A stretch of 64,000 nucleotides of DNA from Peribacillus sp. FSL H8-0477 (GCF_038002765.1 NZ_JBBODE010000001.1:2232001-2296000), one strand, 5' to 3'; counted from the first letter of the stretch, positions 45,994-55,911 are shown. Numbers and translations: made by a program. The notes: generated by a model not told the origin, from the sequence alone.

Positions 45994-46625
45994 TGTTTTT
46001 CTCCCCTTATTGACTCAAATTCATCTTGTACCCATTGAAGAAGCTGTGTACTTATACGGTCAGTTGATTTATTTTGCATCCGATGAGAAAAAAGATCCCG
46101 CCCAGCATGAACTAAAATGGTTCCTCTGGTCGTGTTTCGATCGATATAGGTAATCGGCATCCCTGGAAGGTTAAGCAGGACTTCAGCCTGACTTGGAACG
46201 GGTGAATGTGTGCCTCGTGCAAAAAAGCCGGCAACCCCTTTATTAAAAGTCATATCTTCTGGCTCTACACCTTCAAATATCGGATGCTCTATTGCTTTTG
46301 AAATGGTATAATCCGCAAAACTATTGATGGTTTTCGGCGTAAAGAGTGAACAGCCCGGCAGCCATTCTTTGAATAAGTGTCCACAAAAAATAACTACCCT
46401 TCCTTTCTCTAAAAAGGAAGCAATCTTCTCTTTATGTATATAGAGGTATTCTTGATCAATAAAGTCATGAAAGAATAGACATTTAAATGGTTCTAAGTCT
46501 ACCTTATCAAACATGTACTGATCAATTTGTGTAAAGTTTTCTTGTATAAATGAATTAGTACGATTCTGTAATCCAAATGCATGACCTGGATCTAAATATA
46601 AGATATCTCTAAGCTGCGTCAACAT
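45990..46625 (-). CDS. Uncharacterised GATase-like protein, paralogue B
   Basis: A 211-residue soluble protein, paralogous to its downstream neighbour: FKCLFFHDFIDQEYLYIHKE and GRVVIFCGHLFKEWLPG mirror the equivalent block there, and ITYIDRNTTRGTILVHAGRD mirrors VMYLDKVSTGGTWIITTLDP. The frame opens at 46715, but GGAGG sets the ATG at 46625 (MLTQLRDILYLDPG). The promoter region is shared with a divergent siderophore ABC operon containing a Fur box, so iron-linked expression is likely. Function unknown. Confidence 0.7.
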   Translation of the reverse strand: MLTQLRDILYLDPGHAFGLQNRTNSFIQENFTQIDQYMFDKVDLEPFKCLFFHDFIDQEYLYIHKEKIASFLEKGRVVIFCGHLFKEWLPGCSLFTPKTINSFADYTISKAIEHPIFEGVEPEDMTFNKGVAGFFARGTHSPVPSQAEVLLNLPGMPITYIDRNTTRGTILVHAGRDLFSHRMQNKSTDRISTQLLQWVQDEFESIRGEKQ

Positions 46626-46743
46626 ACATCCTCCAATCAGTAATGGGCTATTTATCTTTACTATGTTAATTCTATTATGAAACATACCTACACTTGTTGT
46701 GATTATGCACGACAAGCATTATTATTGTAATATAGAAAAACAA

Positions 46744-46772
46744 TTGACCAAAAATATTTATTCCTGTAAATT
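46744..46772 (+). promoter_or_regulatory. Promoter of the siderophore ABC operon
   Basis: TTGACC (46744-46749), a 17-bp spacer and TAAATT (46767-46772). The start point would fall at the Fur box. Confidence 0.5.
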
Positions 46773-46784
46773 AGTATATGATGA

Positions 46785-46799
46785 TGAAAATCATTATCA
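46785..46799. promoter_or_regulatory. Fur box
   Basis: TGAAAATCATTATCA matches the Bacillus 7-1-7 Fur consensus TGATAATNATTATCA at 13 of 14 defined positions. It lies just after the predicted -10, between two divergent transcription units, so Fur bound to iron would block the ABC operon and perhaps the paralogue pair. Confidence 0.88.
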
Positions 46800-46829
46800 T
46801 TTAGAATTCTAACAGAGTGAGGTAAGAAA

Positions 46830-47936
46830 ATGAAGAGGAAATTTATTATATCCACCGCATCTCTACTGTTTTTGTTAGCAGGCTGCAGCGATGCAGATAC
46901 ATCTAAAGATCTTGAACCAACCAAAGAATCAAAGTTAGTAGTTGATGAATTAGATCGTGAGGTCACGATCCCTTCAAAACTCGACTCTGTCGTAATGGGA
47001 AGTATTCTACCATACTTTTCAACATGGTATATCGCAACCAACTCTACAGACGAGATCACAGGAATTCATCCAAATTCATATAACGCAGCCTCACATTCAA
47101 TTTTGAAAGATATATCACCATCCATTCTCGACGCTAAAACCAATTTTATTGAGAACGGCGAAGTAAATATTGAACAGTTGATGTCGCTAAATCCTCAAGT
47201 GTATTTTGAAATTGCTAACCAAGAGAAAACAATTAATAAACTTGAAGAGACAGGCATTACCACTGTAGCTCTAGATACAAATACAACTTCTTTAAATCCG
47301 CTTGATACATTAAATCGCTGGTTAACATTAACTGGTGAGATCACTGGAACAACGGATCGCCCTAATGAAATTATTAAAGAGGGTGAAGAAAACCAGAAAA
47401 TGATTAATGAAACACTTGCTGAGGTGGATGAAAAAGAAAAGCCTCGGGTGATGGTCCTTCAATATCATAGTAATGGTGAAATATCTGTTGCTGGAACAGG
47501 TATGCATGGAAATCGCTGGTTAGATGCTACAGGTGGAATTGATGTTGCAGCTAAAGACATCGAAGGAATAAAAGCCGTAAACATGGAACAAATTTATAAA
47601 TGGAATCCAGATATTATCTATATTACAAACTTCACCGAGACACAGCCGGATGATTTGTATAATAACACTTTTTCTAGTCAAGACTGGAGCCAAGTAAAGG
47701 CAGTTCAAGACAAAAAAGTATATAAAATGCCCCTTGGAATCTACCGCTGGTATCCACCAAGTGGAGATGCTCCTTTAATGCTTAAATGGATGGCTCAACA
47801 TAACTATCCAGATCGTTTTGATTATGACATGGGTGAGGAAATTAAAGACTACTATTCACGATTCTATAATTATAAGTTGAACAATGAACAAGTTCAGCAA
47901 ATCTTAAACCCTCCCTCAGAAGCAGCAAAATATTAA
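46830..47936 (+). CDS. Iron-siderophore ABC transporter substrate-binding lipoprotein
   Basis: A 368-residue lipoprotein with lipobox LLAGC and the class III (TroA/BtuF-type) binding fold: VVDELDREVTIPSKLDSVVM at the N-terminus, NIEQLMSLNPQVYFEIANQ in the middle, and WNPDIIYITNF. The FecCD permease and ATPase follow, and a Fur box precedes it, so the ligand is probably a ferric siderophore or heme-like compound. AGTGAGGT precedes the ATG. Confidence 0.9.
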   Translation: MKRKFIISTASLLFLLAGCSDADTSKDLEPTKESKLVVDELDREVTIPSKLDSVVMGSILPYFSTWYIATNSTDEITGIHPNSYNAASHSILKDISPSILDAKTNFIENGEVNIEQLMSLNPQVYFEIANQEKTINKLEETGITTVALDTNTTSLNPLDTLNRWLTLTGEITGTTDRPNEIIKEGEENQKMINETLAEVDEKEKPRVMVLQYHSNGEISVAGTGMHGNRWLDATGGIDVAAKDIEGIKAVNMEQIYKWNPDIIYITNFTETQPDDLYNNTFSSQDWSQVKAVQDKKVYKMPLGIYRWYPPSGDAPLMLKWMAQHNYPDRFDYDMGEEIKDYYSRFYNYKLNNEQVQQILNPPSEAAKY

Positions 47937-47954
47937 GTTAAAGGTGGCTTTCAA

Positions 47955-48959
47955 ATGAAATCCAAGTTTATAAAATTTTCACTTTGGACGCTGCCCTTAA
48001 TATTTGGTCTTATCTCGATTAGTATCGGACGTTTTGAAGTCGGTTTTATCGTACAGATCAAAATATTACTTTCACAGCTATTTCCTATTGAACAAACCTG
48101 GTCCGCTATGGAAGAAACAGTGGTCATGAATATAAGGTTACCGCGAATTTTACTTGCGATGCTTATTGGCGGCGGATTATCCATTGCGGGTGCAGCTTTC
48201 CAAGGAATGTTTGCTAATCCATTAGTCAGCCCTGACATTCTAGGTGTTTCGGCTGGAGCAGGGTTTGGTGCGTCCATTGGTATTTTATTATTTGGTACTG
48301 GGATTACCATGCAACTATTTTCTCTAGTAATGGGTATGGCAGCGATTGGATTCACATTCCTGATTGGCGGTTCTAAACGTGAAATGCCTATTTTTATGCT
48401 GGTCTTGGCAGGAGTCGTAACAAGTGCCTTATTTCAGGCTCTCATATCATTAGTCAAATTCCTAGCTGATCCCGAGGAAAAACTCCCATCCATTACCTAC
48501 TGGCTGATGGGAAGCCTTGGAACAGCTAGTTATTCTGACTTATTTATAGGCGGACCACTCATTTTAACCGGAATTATCATATTATATGTTGTACGATGGC
48601 GGTTAAATATCTTATCTCTTTCTGATGAAGAAGCGAAGTCACTTGGGATATCAGTCATGAAAATGAAATGGCTCGTCATTATCGGCGCTACATTAATAAC
48701 ATCTGCAGCTGTTGCGATAGCTGGAATTATCGGCTGGGTTGGCCTGATCATTCCTCACATCGCTCGGATGCTTGTTGGCAGTAACAATCAATATGTATTA
48801 CCTGCATCCGTCTCTATAGGTGCGATGTACTTATTGATGATTGATAACTTAGCGAGAAGTTTAACCTCAGCAGAAATCCCATTATCGATTTTAACAGCGA
48901 TTGTCGGGGCACCTTTTTTCGCATATTTATTACGAAAAACAGGAGGCGGCTGGAATTGA
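47955..48959 (+). CDS. FecCD-family iron-siderophore ABC permease
   Basis: A 334-residue permease of the BtuC/FhuB type with about nine or ten membrane segments. Signatures are RLPRILLAMLIGGGLSIAGA, FQGMFANPLVSPDILGVSAG, the coupling loop LSDEEAKSLGISV and GWVGLIIPHIARMLVG. Only one permease gene is present, implying a homodimeric channel. It overlaps the ATPase gene by 4 bases. Confidence 0.94.
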   Translation: MKSKFIKFSLWTLPLIFGLISISIGRFEVGFIVQIKILLSQLFPIEQTWSAMEETVVMNIRLPRILLAMLIGGGLSIAGAAFQGMFANPLVSPDILGVSAGAGFGASIGILLFGTGITMQLFSLVMGMAAIGFTFLIGGSKREMPIFMLVLAGVVTSALFQALISLVKFLADPEEKLPSITYWLMGSLGTASYSDLFIGGPLILTGIIILYVVRWRLNILSLSDEEAKSLGISVMKMKWLVIIGATLITSAAVAIAGIIGWVGLIIPHIARMLVGSNNQYVLPASVSIGAMYLLMIDNLARSLTSAEIPLSILTAIVGAPFFAYLLRKTGGGWN

Positions 48960-49777
48960 TCTCAATAAAAGATGGAAACTTTTTTTATCAAAAAGCAAAG
49001 AGCAAAGAGCAAACCTATTTATACAATAATGATATATCCTTTGACTTGCATCCTGGTGAAATCATGTCGATTCTAGGTCCAAATGGTGCAGGGAAAACAA
49101 CCTTATTAAAATGTATTATGGGTCTCCTGAAATGGGAAAAAGGCGAAACATTATTAAATGGGAAACCACTTTCAACTCTACGTCAAAAAGAAGTATGGCG
49201 AACAATTGGGTATGTACCTCAGGCTTCCAAAATGACCTTTGGTTACTCGATCCTAGATCTAGTCACAATGGGACGTGCATTGTTAATTCATGCTTATGCA
49301 CAGCCCACACAAGAGGACCGGCAAGCTGCGCTTGATGCGCTAGAACTTGTAGGCATTCAGCATCTAGCTGATCAGTCTTGTACAGCTGTCAGCGGCGGTG
49401 AGCTTCAGCTGGCATTGATTGCACGAACATTGGTATCAGATCCAAAAATTTTAATACTAGATGAGCCAGAATCACATCTAGATATTCAAAAGCAAAAAAT
49501 CATCTTGCAGACCATTAAAAAGTTGGTCAAAGAACGAGACTTAGCTTGCATTATCAATACTCATTATGCGAATCATGCTTTTTACTTTGGTGATAAGGTA
49601 CTTATGGTCGCTAAAAATAAACCTGTCATTACGGGCCCTGTTTCTGAAATTATGACAGAGGAAAACATCTTTCATTACTTTGATATTGAAGTGAAAAAAT
49701 TGTTACATAGCGACAATGGTCAGGTATTTGAAACCATCGTCCCTAAATATTTTGGATTAGATAACAGTGACCGATGA
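48956..49777 (+). CDS. Iron-siderophore ABC transporter ATP-binding protein
   Basis: A 273-residue FecE-type ATPase with Walker A GPNGAGKTT, Q-loop VPQASKMTFG, signature VSGGELQLALIA (Q in place of the usual R/K after LSGGE), Walker B ILILDEPESHLDI and switch His INTHYANHA. It starts at TTG within the permease end (GGAGGCGG upstream). It is the last gene of the Fur-controlled operon. Confidence 0.93.
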   Translation: MISIKDGNFFYQKAKSKEQTYLYNNDISFDLHPGEIMSILGPNGAGKTTLLKCIMGLLKWEKGETLLNGKPLSTLRQKEVWRTIGYVPQASKMTFGYSILDLVTMGRALLIHAYAQPTQEDRQAALDALELVGIQHLADQSCTAVSGGELQLALIARTLVSDPKILILDEPESHLDIQKQKIILQTIKKLVKERDLACIINTHYANHAFYFGDKVLMVAKNKPVITGPVSEIMTEENIFHYFDIEVKKLLHSDNGQVFETIVPKYFGLDNSDR

Positions 49778-49798
49778 TTTCGGTCACTGTTTTTTTTA
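49762..49798 (+). terminator. Terminator of the siderophore ABC operon
   Basis: AACAGTGACCG (49763-49773) pairs with CGGTCACTGTT (49781-49791), then T8. The stem overlaps the ATPase stop codon. Confidence 0.9.
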
Positions 49799-49979
49799 TG
49801 CACTTTCCCTCCTCTATCACATTACTTCTATTTTTTTATTCCCCTCGACTTTTTTCATTACATACTTTATACCTATTTATTACAAAAAAAGAGGACATAA
49901 GGCGCAGAAACCAAAATAAGAATATAAACGTAAGATTAAAAACTGGTTATTAAAGGAAAATATATGGAAGGGTGATTTT

Positions 49980-51650
49980 TTGAGTACGAAAGGGTTTATG
50001 AGCGTCATTTGCTTATTGTTTATCCTAGCAGGATGCAGTGATACTGAACATAAAGACACAAAAGCAGTCAGCGCTCCAGAAAATAAGTATGAAAAACTAG
50101 TTAAGGAAAAAAACAAAGAACTAGCACAGGAACCAATTAAACAGATGAAAAATAGCGAAGGGGTTGTGTTAAAGCTAAAACAGCCTCTGTACAAAGAATT
50201 TGCCGTTAATGGTCAGTTGATTATTGAAGGAGAGATAGAAGAATCTTCAGAATTGAAATCTGATTATGTATGGATAAAGGCATTATCTGATGAACAAGAG
50301 CCCGCAGGAGGGCAACATGATTATTACACTCCCCTAAAAGACGGAAAATTTAAGCAAACGATTCATTTTTTTAATGGAGAAGGCATGTATGATTTCATTG
50401 TCCAGGTCCCAAGTAAAACCCGGGATAATTATTACTATCATGCTGCTTCTTTTTCCGTATTTAATGTTCATCCAGATTACCAGAGAGATGTGACCTTTAC
50501 TCCGTTTGGACAAGAAAATCTAGTCACTCTGGATGTTGAAAACGGATTTCAAAAGGCAGACGGAATTTTTAAGCTTACAGGCCATTTAGAGCAGACAGCA
50601 GGCAAAGATGAAGTAATGGTCGCACTAACTAAAGAAGGAGAGACTTAGAAAAATACCTTTGCAGTGAAGGATGGACGAATTGATTACGATATTCCTTTGT
50701 TTTATGGAAAGGGACTGCATAAACTAGAGGTATTACTTCCAGACGATATTCGTGATAATTACTACCTGCCGGTCACAACCCTTTTAATTGATAATCAATC
50801 AAGTACTGTAATGAAACCGATAGAGTATTATTCTAAAACAATGATTGAAAGAGGATTTAACCTAGATGAACCTAAATTTGGCGGAAGTGAAACCGATCAA
50901 ACCTTTCAAATAAAAGGTTCATTTGATTCCAGTGCAGAATTAGCAGCAAAAACGGATCATCTGTATATATCTACAGTAAAAGGTGATGACCACGCATTAG
51001 ATGTGATTCCCGTTGAGGATTTTTCTTATGACGACTCTTTTTATTTACGATTCGGACCAGGCACGTATGAAGTGACGGTAAGTGTGCCTGAAATAACAGA
51101 GAAAAAGACGAATTACTTCCGCTATTTTAGTGTAGCGCAATTTGAGGTAGACTCTACAGAAGCGAGTGATCAGCGTGACCTCCTTCCCTCGCGAGGTGTC
51201 CAATCAAATGATGCGAAAATTATTAAGCTAGCTGAATCAATTGTAAAAGGAAAAAAATCTGAACGTGAAAAATCAAAAGCAATCTATGATTATGTTGCTA
51301 AAAACATTGCGTACGATGTAGAAAAATTTAAGACAAATGACTTCAATTGGGATGACAGTGCGCTAAAAACGCTTCAACTAAAGGATGGCGTTTGCCAAGA
51401 CTATGCTTATCTTGCTATTGCACTCCTGAGAGCCAATCATATTGAAGCGAGGTTCGTCGAAGGCTACGCACCCCAGAAACATGCCTGGGTTGAAGCGAAA
51501 ATTGATGGTAAATGGCTGACTATGGATCCAACATGGGGGGCAGGATATATTCAAAATAATGTTTTTGTAAAAAAATATACCGATACGTATTTTGATCCAA
51601 ATATGAAAGAATTCAAAAAAACCCATAAACGTACCGGAATCTCTTATTAG
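49980..51650 (+). pseudogene. Transglutaminase-like lipoprotein interrupted by one in-frame TAG
   Basis: A frame of about 556 codons with a single TAG at 50646-50648; the reading frame is otherwise continuous, so this is a nonsense change, not a frameshift. The N-terminal part is a lipoprotein (lipobox ILAGC) with three repeated beta domains, each ending in a motif like FFNGEGMYDFIVQVP, LFYGKGLHKLEVLLP or RFGPGTYEVTVSVP. The C-terminal part is a transglutaminase-like core with Cys (DGVCQDYAYLAIALL), His (QKHAWVEAKID) and Asp (LTMDPTWGAGY) intact. It may be a new pseudogene, a base-call error or a read-through gene. No ribosome site is seen before the second half. Confidence 0.85.
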
Positions 51651-51683
51651 AATAATAATTCAAGGAAGAATAATGAAACACTC

Positions 51684-51718
51684 AGGCGGCTCCGTTGGCA
51701 GCCGTCTTATTTTTTTTC
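51684..51718 (+). terminator. Terminator after the transglutaminase-like gene
   Basis: GGCGGCT pairs with AGCCGTC (one G-T pair), followed by an AT-rich run with T8. Confidence 0.8.
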
Positions 51719-51800
51719 GAGGGTCGTTACTTATCATGGCAACATGATTCATAGTAAACTTAGCTGATACGGCCTTCAAACATACGAATGAGGTGATGAC

Positions 51801-52715
51801 ATGAGAATAGCTATTATTGGATTAGGTGATATTGCTAAGAAAGCCTATCTGCCTGTCCTTTCTCAAAAAGAAGGAATTGAACTAGTACTGTGTACAAGAA
51901 ATGCAGCCACATTAGACGAATTAGCAAGAAAGTATAAGATTAAAGAAAGTGTTCAAACGGTAGAACAACTTCTACAAAAGAACATTACGGCAGCTTTTGT
52001 GAGTACGGCTACAGAAGCACATTTTGAAACTGCAGAACAGTTACTTAAGAATGGAATACATGTATACATAGACAAGCCTATCTCCATGAATATAAATGAA
52101 ACACAAAAAATCGTTAATCTCTCAAAAGAAAGCGGAAAAATCGCCATGGTTGGCTTTAATCGGCGATTTATTCCAAGGGTCAGCGAACTGAGAAACAGCG
52201 GCAAACCAAGCTTGATTATCATGCAAAAAAATCGATTTGCGTCTCCAGATATTATAAGACGCTTTGTGGTAGAGGACTTTATCCATGTGGTGGATACCCT
52301 CAGATATTTAATGAATACCACCGTTTTGGATGTAAAAGTAGAATACTTAAAAACAGGTGACAAGCTCGATCACTTAGTCATACAGCTTATTGGAGATGGG
52401 TGTACCGCTTTAGGAATAATGAACCGCAACGGAGGTGTTACGGAAGAAATAATCGAATATAATGCAGGGCATGACAAATATGTCGTAAGTAGTCTAGTCG
52501 AAACCACCCATTTTCATGATAAAGAAATGAGTATTTCAAAGTTTGGAGATTGGGAGCCGACTTTGTACAAACGCGGCTTCTACCAGTTGGTCGATCATTT
52601 TATTGAATGTGTGGAGCATAATAAGACTCCAGATCCCTCTATAGAAGACTCTCTCCTAACGCATGAGATCTGTGAACGGATTGTTACCTATATTGAAGCA
52701 GAGTCTGGAAAATAA
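51801..52715 (+). CDS. Gfo/Idh/MocA-family oxidoreductase
   Basis: A 304-residue NAD(P)-dependent sugar or polyol oxidoreductase. The Rossmann motif is MRIAIIGLGDIAKKAYLPVL; the catalytic EKP-type motif appears as IDKPISMNI, with Asp in place of the usual Glu; GFNRRFIPRVSEL follows. The substrate is unknown. A GAGGTGATG ribosome site precedes the ATG. It is monocistronic with a strong terminator. Confidence 0.88.
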   Translation: MRIAIIGLGDIAKKAYLPVLSQKEGIELVLCTRNAATLDELARKYKIKESVQTVEQLLQKNITAAFVSTATEAHFETAEQLLKNGIHVYIDKPISMNINETQKIVNLSKESGKIAMVGFNRRFIPRVSELRNSGKPSLIIMQKNRFASPDIIRRFVVEDFIHVVDTLRYLMNTTVLDVKVEYLKTGDKLDHLVIQLIGDGCTALGIMNRNGGVTEEIIEYNAGHDKYVVSSLVETTHFHDKEMSISKFGDWEPTLYKRGFYQLVDHFIECVEHNKTPDPSIEDSLLTHEICERIVTYIEAESGK

Positions 52716-52720
52716 CCCTT

Positions 52721-52758
52721 CAACAAAAAGGTGCAGAAAAAAATCTGTGCCTTTTTGT
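52721..52758 (+). terminator. Terminator of the oxidoreductase gene
   Basis: AACAAAAAGG-GCAGA pairs with TCTG-GCCTTTTTGTT across an A-rich loop. Confidence 0.8.
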
Positions 52759-52896
52759 TATGTAACTACTACATTTACCTCCTAAAACTAATTAAATCCC
52801 CTTAAACATTGTATAATTCATGTTAAATACTGTAAAATTTAGTTAACTGAATATTCTTTACTAATATATTAAATTTGTCTAAAGGGGGACTTGCCA

Positions 52897-54558
52897 ATGG
52901 CTTGGGATTATGAGTATGACGTTGTTGTTGTCGGTTCTGGTGCAGCAGGTTTTTCGGCCGCAATCACAGCAAAAAAAGAAGGGTTACGAACGCTATTAAT
53001 TGAAAAAGAAAAACACTTTGGCGGTGCTTCTGCTTTATCAGGCGGCGGTGTTTGGATTCCGAATAACAAATACTTAGTTGAAGCTGGTGCTGCTGATAGT
53101 TATGAGGAATCTAAATTATATTTAGATTCTACAGTTGGTGATTTAATAGGTGATAACATTAAAGAGACCTATTTAAAAAAGGGAATTGAAATGTTGGATT
53201 ATATGCACAACATAGGACCGCACATGAGATTTTCCTATGCGAAAAATTACTCTGACTATTACCCAACGCATCCAGGCGGCAAAGGGCAAGGCCGGTCAAT
53301 TGAGCCTAAAGTAATTGATTTAAATACATTACAAGATTGGAAGAGTATGCTTCTTCCTCCTTCGATGGATACAAAGGGTTTCGTTATGACAGGACAAGAT
53401 TTCGTTAAAGTAAATATGATTACTAGAACCTGGGCTGGAAAAAGAGCTTCTGTCACACTGGGGTGGCGATTAATTAAGCACAAAGTATTTAAAAAAGATT
53501 ACGCCTCTTTAGGAAGAGCTTTAATCGCCAGGTTGGCTTTAACGTACAAGGATTTAAGCGGTGAAATTTGGCTTGAATCACCCTTTATTGATTTTATTTA
53601 TGAAAACGATCAAGTAACGGGTCTAACCGTAAATAAAAATGGTAAGCAAGTAACCATTAAAATCAATAAAGGTCTTATATTTGGTTCAGGCGGATTCTCA
53701 AGAGATCAAGAAAAGCGAGATAAATTTCTTCCAAGTCCACAAAACGTCGAGTGGACAAGTTCGCCAAAAGGTCAAACTGGAGATATTATTGAACCGTTCG
53801 CAAAACTACATGCTCAGTTTGGATTGATGGACAGAGTTTGGGGTGCACCTACTGTCATTAATCATTTAGGAATGCCCTTCTTTTTAGTTGCTGATAGAGG
53901 TCTTCCGAATATGATCATTGTGGACCAAGACGGAAACAGATATATTAATGAGCCGACTCCATACCATGAGTTCATTGATAAAATGTATGAACATAATGAA
54001 AAAACAGGCGGTAAAGCCATTACATCTTGGATTATTTTAGATGCAAGAGCTAAGAAAAGATATCTATTTACTGGTTTATTTCCAGGTCAGGATTTTCCTA
54101 AAGAATACTATGAGCATGGTGTTGTTCTGAAAGGCAACACAGTCGAAGAATTAGAAAAGAAATTAACGATTCCAAAGGGAAATCTAGTAAAAACAATGGA
54201 CAGATTCAATGAATTTGCTCGAAATGGGGAAGATTTAGACTTCCATCGAGGAGAAAATACACATGACAAATATTACGGTGATCCTACTTTACCGAATCCG
54301 AATTTACTCGAAATCAATGAGGCCCCCTATTATGCCATGAAAGTTTATCCAGGCGATATTGGAACAAAAGGCGGTGTAGTTACGGACGAATTCGCGAGAG
54401 TCGTAAAAGAAGACGGAACTATATTTAATAATGTATATGCTTGTGGAAATTGTTCAGCATCAATTATGGGCCATTCATATCCCGGACCTGGGGCAACGCT
54501 AGGACCCGGCATGACCTTTGGTTTCATAGCTTCTATACACTGTAAAGATAAGGTATAA
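52897..54558 (+). CDS. KstD/fumarate reductase-like FAD-binding dehydrogenase
   Basis: A 553-residue flavoprotein of the FAD_binding_2 family. The N-terminal dinucleotide motif is VVVVGSGAAGFSAAITAKKE, then GGASALSGGGVWIPNN, the interior GLIFGSGGFSRDQEKRDKFL and the C-terminal FAD loop SYPGPGATLGPGMTFGFIA. This arrangement matches 3-ketosteroid delta-1-dehydrogenases and related enzymes; the true substrate in a Bacillus is unclear. AAAGGGGGA lies before ATG 52897; TTG 52891 opens the frame earlier but is too near that site. Confidence 0.88.
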   Translation: MAWDYEYDVVVVGSGAAGFSAAITAKKEGLRTLLIEKEKHFGGASALSGGGVWIPNNKYLVEAGAADSYEESKLYLDSTVGDLIGDNIKETYLKKGIEMLDYMHNIGPHMRFSYAKNYSDYYPTHPGGKGQGRSIEPKVIDLNTLQDWKSMLLPPSMDTKGFVMTGQDFVKVNMITRTWAGKRASVTLGWRLIKHKVFKKDYASLGRALIARLALTYKDLSGEIWLESPFIDFIYENDQVTGLTVNKNGKQVTIKINKGLIFGSGGFSRDQEKRDKFLPSPQNVEWTSSPKGQTGDIIEPFAKLHAQFGLMDRVWGAPTVINHLGMPFFLVADRGLPNMIIVDQDGNRYINEPTPYHEFIDKMYEHNEKTGGKAITSWIILDARAKKRYLFTGLFPGQDFPKEYYEHGVVLKGNTVEELEKKLTIPKGNLVKTMDRFNEFARNGEDLDFHRGENTHDKYYGDPTLPNPNLLEINEAPYYAMKVYPGDIGTKGGVVTDEFARVVKEDGTIFNNVYACGNCSASIMGHSYPGPGATLGPGMTFGFIASIHCKDKV

Positions 54559-54566
54559 GCGTAATA

Positions 54567-54603
54567 ACAAGCATTTGAATGGACAAGTTCAAGTGCTTTT
54601 TTT
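54567..54603 (+). terminator. Terminator of the flavoprotein gene
   Basis: AAGCATTTGAA pairs with TTCAAGTGCTT (one G-T pair), followed by T residues. Confidence 0.75.
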
Positions 54604-55041
54604 ATGAAGGATTTGAGAAATAAAAAACACACATCTCATTAAAGATGTGTGTACATATATTACTGACTATCTACTTTTTGACCCCTTTTCACTTATAATC
54701 ACTGTAATAATAGTGCAAAATATCCATTTTTATATAAATATATCCTCCATTTAACTTTATTTTAGTATAATTAGCAATCTATATATTATTTAAAAATAGC
54801 ATCATTTACAGCAAATCTTTCTATTGAATCTTAATACATAATGCCAAAAAAAAACCTAAAATACCTATAAATAAACAATGTTTGTTAAAAACATAGATTT
54901 TTTACAATAATATAGTACAATTGGGAAAGAGAAATGGTGAATGTATTTTCAATACTATTATCATAGGACTTATATCATGTTATTATTTCTTAATTCATTC
55001 TTCATCTCGTCTCTAAATAAAACTATAAAGGTGTGTTTGTT
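54604..55041. other. AT-rich intergenic region
   Basis: About 440 bp without a supported gene. It contains a 10-bp hairpin (ACACACATCT / AGATGTGTGT) at about 54628-54653 and long A/T runs. Nothing else was recognised. Confidence 0.45.
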
Positions 55042-55356
55042 TTGAAAGTAAAATTAAAAAGTACAGCTGGATTAACAAAGGAAGTTAAGATTGGTTTCAG
55101 TTGGACTACTTTCTTTTTCGGGTTTTTCCCCGCATTATTCCGCGGCGATTTAAAGTGGGCTATAATCATGTTAATTGTTGAATTAGTTCTAGGCTCATTT
55201 ACATTAGGAATAGGTGCTTGGGTAAGTGGTGTAGTCTTCTCCTTTGTCTACAATAAAATATACATAAAAGAGCTAATTGAAAAAGGTTATATTCCTGCCA
55301 ATGAACACGCTCAATCTCAGTTGGAACAAAGCCAGATATTAGCACCAACAGCTTAA
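55042..55356 (+). CDS. Small membrane protein, HrgC/DUF2628-like
   Basis: A 104-residue protein with two or three hydrophobic segments (FSWTTFFFGFFPALFRGDLK; WAIIMLIVELVLGSFTLGIG; GVVFSFVYNKIYIKELIEKG). The FFFGFFPALFRGD pattern is shared by small HrgC/DUF2628-type proteins of unknown role. TTG 55042 has AAAGGTG 8 bases upstream; GTG 55033 opens the frame earlier but overlaps that site. Confidence 0.65.
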   Translation: MKVKLKSTAGLTKEVKIGFSWTTFFFGFFPALFRGDLKWAIIMLIVELVLGSFTLGIGAWVSGVVFSFVYNKIYIKELIEKGYIPANEHAQSQLEQSQILAPTA

Positions 55357-55363
55357 TCAGTTT

Positions 55364-55402
55364 GATAACTAAAGACCCTTACTCTTTATGAGTAAGGGTC
55401 TT
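55364..55402. terminator. Bidirectional terminator
   Basis: AAAGACCCTTACTC pairs perfectly with GAGTAAGGGTCTTT around TTTAT, between convergent units. Confidence 0.88.
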
Positions 55403-55431
55403 TTAGCTTTGTCTCCATTAAATTTCTCACC

Positions 55432-55911
55432 TTACTTATGATACGGTTCTCCCCGATTGATCCGGTACGCACGATACACCTGTTCCACAAGAATCAATCT
55501 CATTAACTGATGCGGGAAGGTCATTCTGGAAAACGACAGCGCTTCATCTGCCCGTTTCATGACCTCTTTGCTAAGACCAAGTGAACCACCTATGATGAAG
55601 CAAATTTTGCTTGTACCATAAGTGGCTAGTTTATCAATTGTTTCGGCAAGTTCCTCCGAGGACTTTAATTTGCCTTCGATAGCTAAAGCAATAACGTGGG
55701 CATCTGGGTGGATTTTTGAGAGAATACGCTGTCCTTCTTTTTCTTTAATTTGTTCCATTTCTATGTCGCTGAGTGTTTCTGGCGCTTTTTCATCAGCCAG
55801 TTCAATCATATCGATTTTTGCGTAAGCAGAAAGTCGCTTAAGATACTCTTCGATTCCTTGTTTTAAGTACTTTTCTTTCAATTTTCCAACGGTAATAATG
55901 GTAATATTCAT
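55432..55911 (-). CDS. rlmH: 23S rRNA pseudouridine1915 N3-methyltransferase RlmH
   Basis: A 159-residue SPOUT-class methyltransferase acting on the mature 70S ribosome. Signatures are [20 protein letters not shown] at the N-terminus, [17 protein letters not shown] in the knot and [20 protein letters not shown] at the C-terminus. It is the last gene of the WalRK-proximal block, as in B. subtilis (yydA). Confidence 0.97.
   Translation of the reverse strand: MNITIITVGKLKEKYLKQGIEEYLKRLSAYAKIDMIELADEKAPETLSDIEMEQIKEKEGQRILSKIHPDAHVIALAIEGKLKSSEELAETIDKLATYGTSKICFIIGGSLGLSKEVMKRADEALSFSRMTFPHQLMRLILVEQVYRAYRINRGEPYHK

Noticed and set aside
50664-51650. Second half of the transglutaminase-like gene as an independent CDS
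   Set aside because: No ribosome site precedes GTG 50664, and the frame is continuous with the upstream part except for one TAG.
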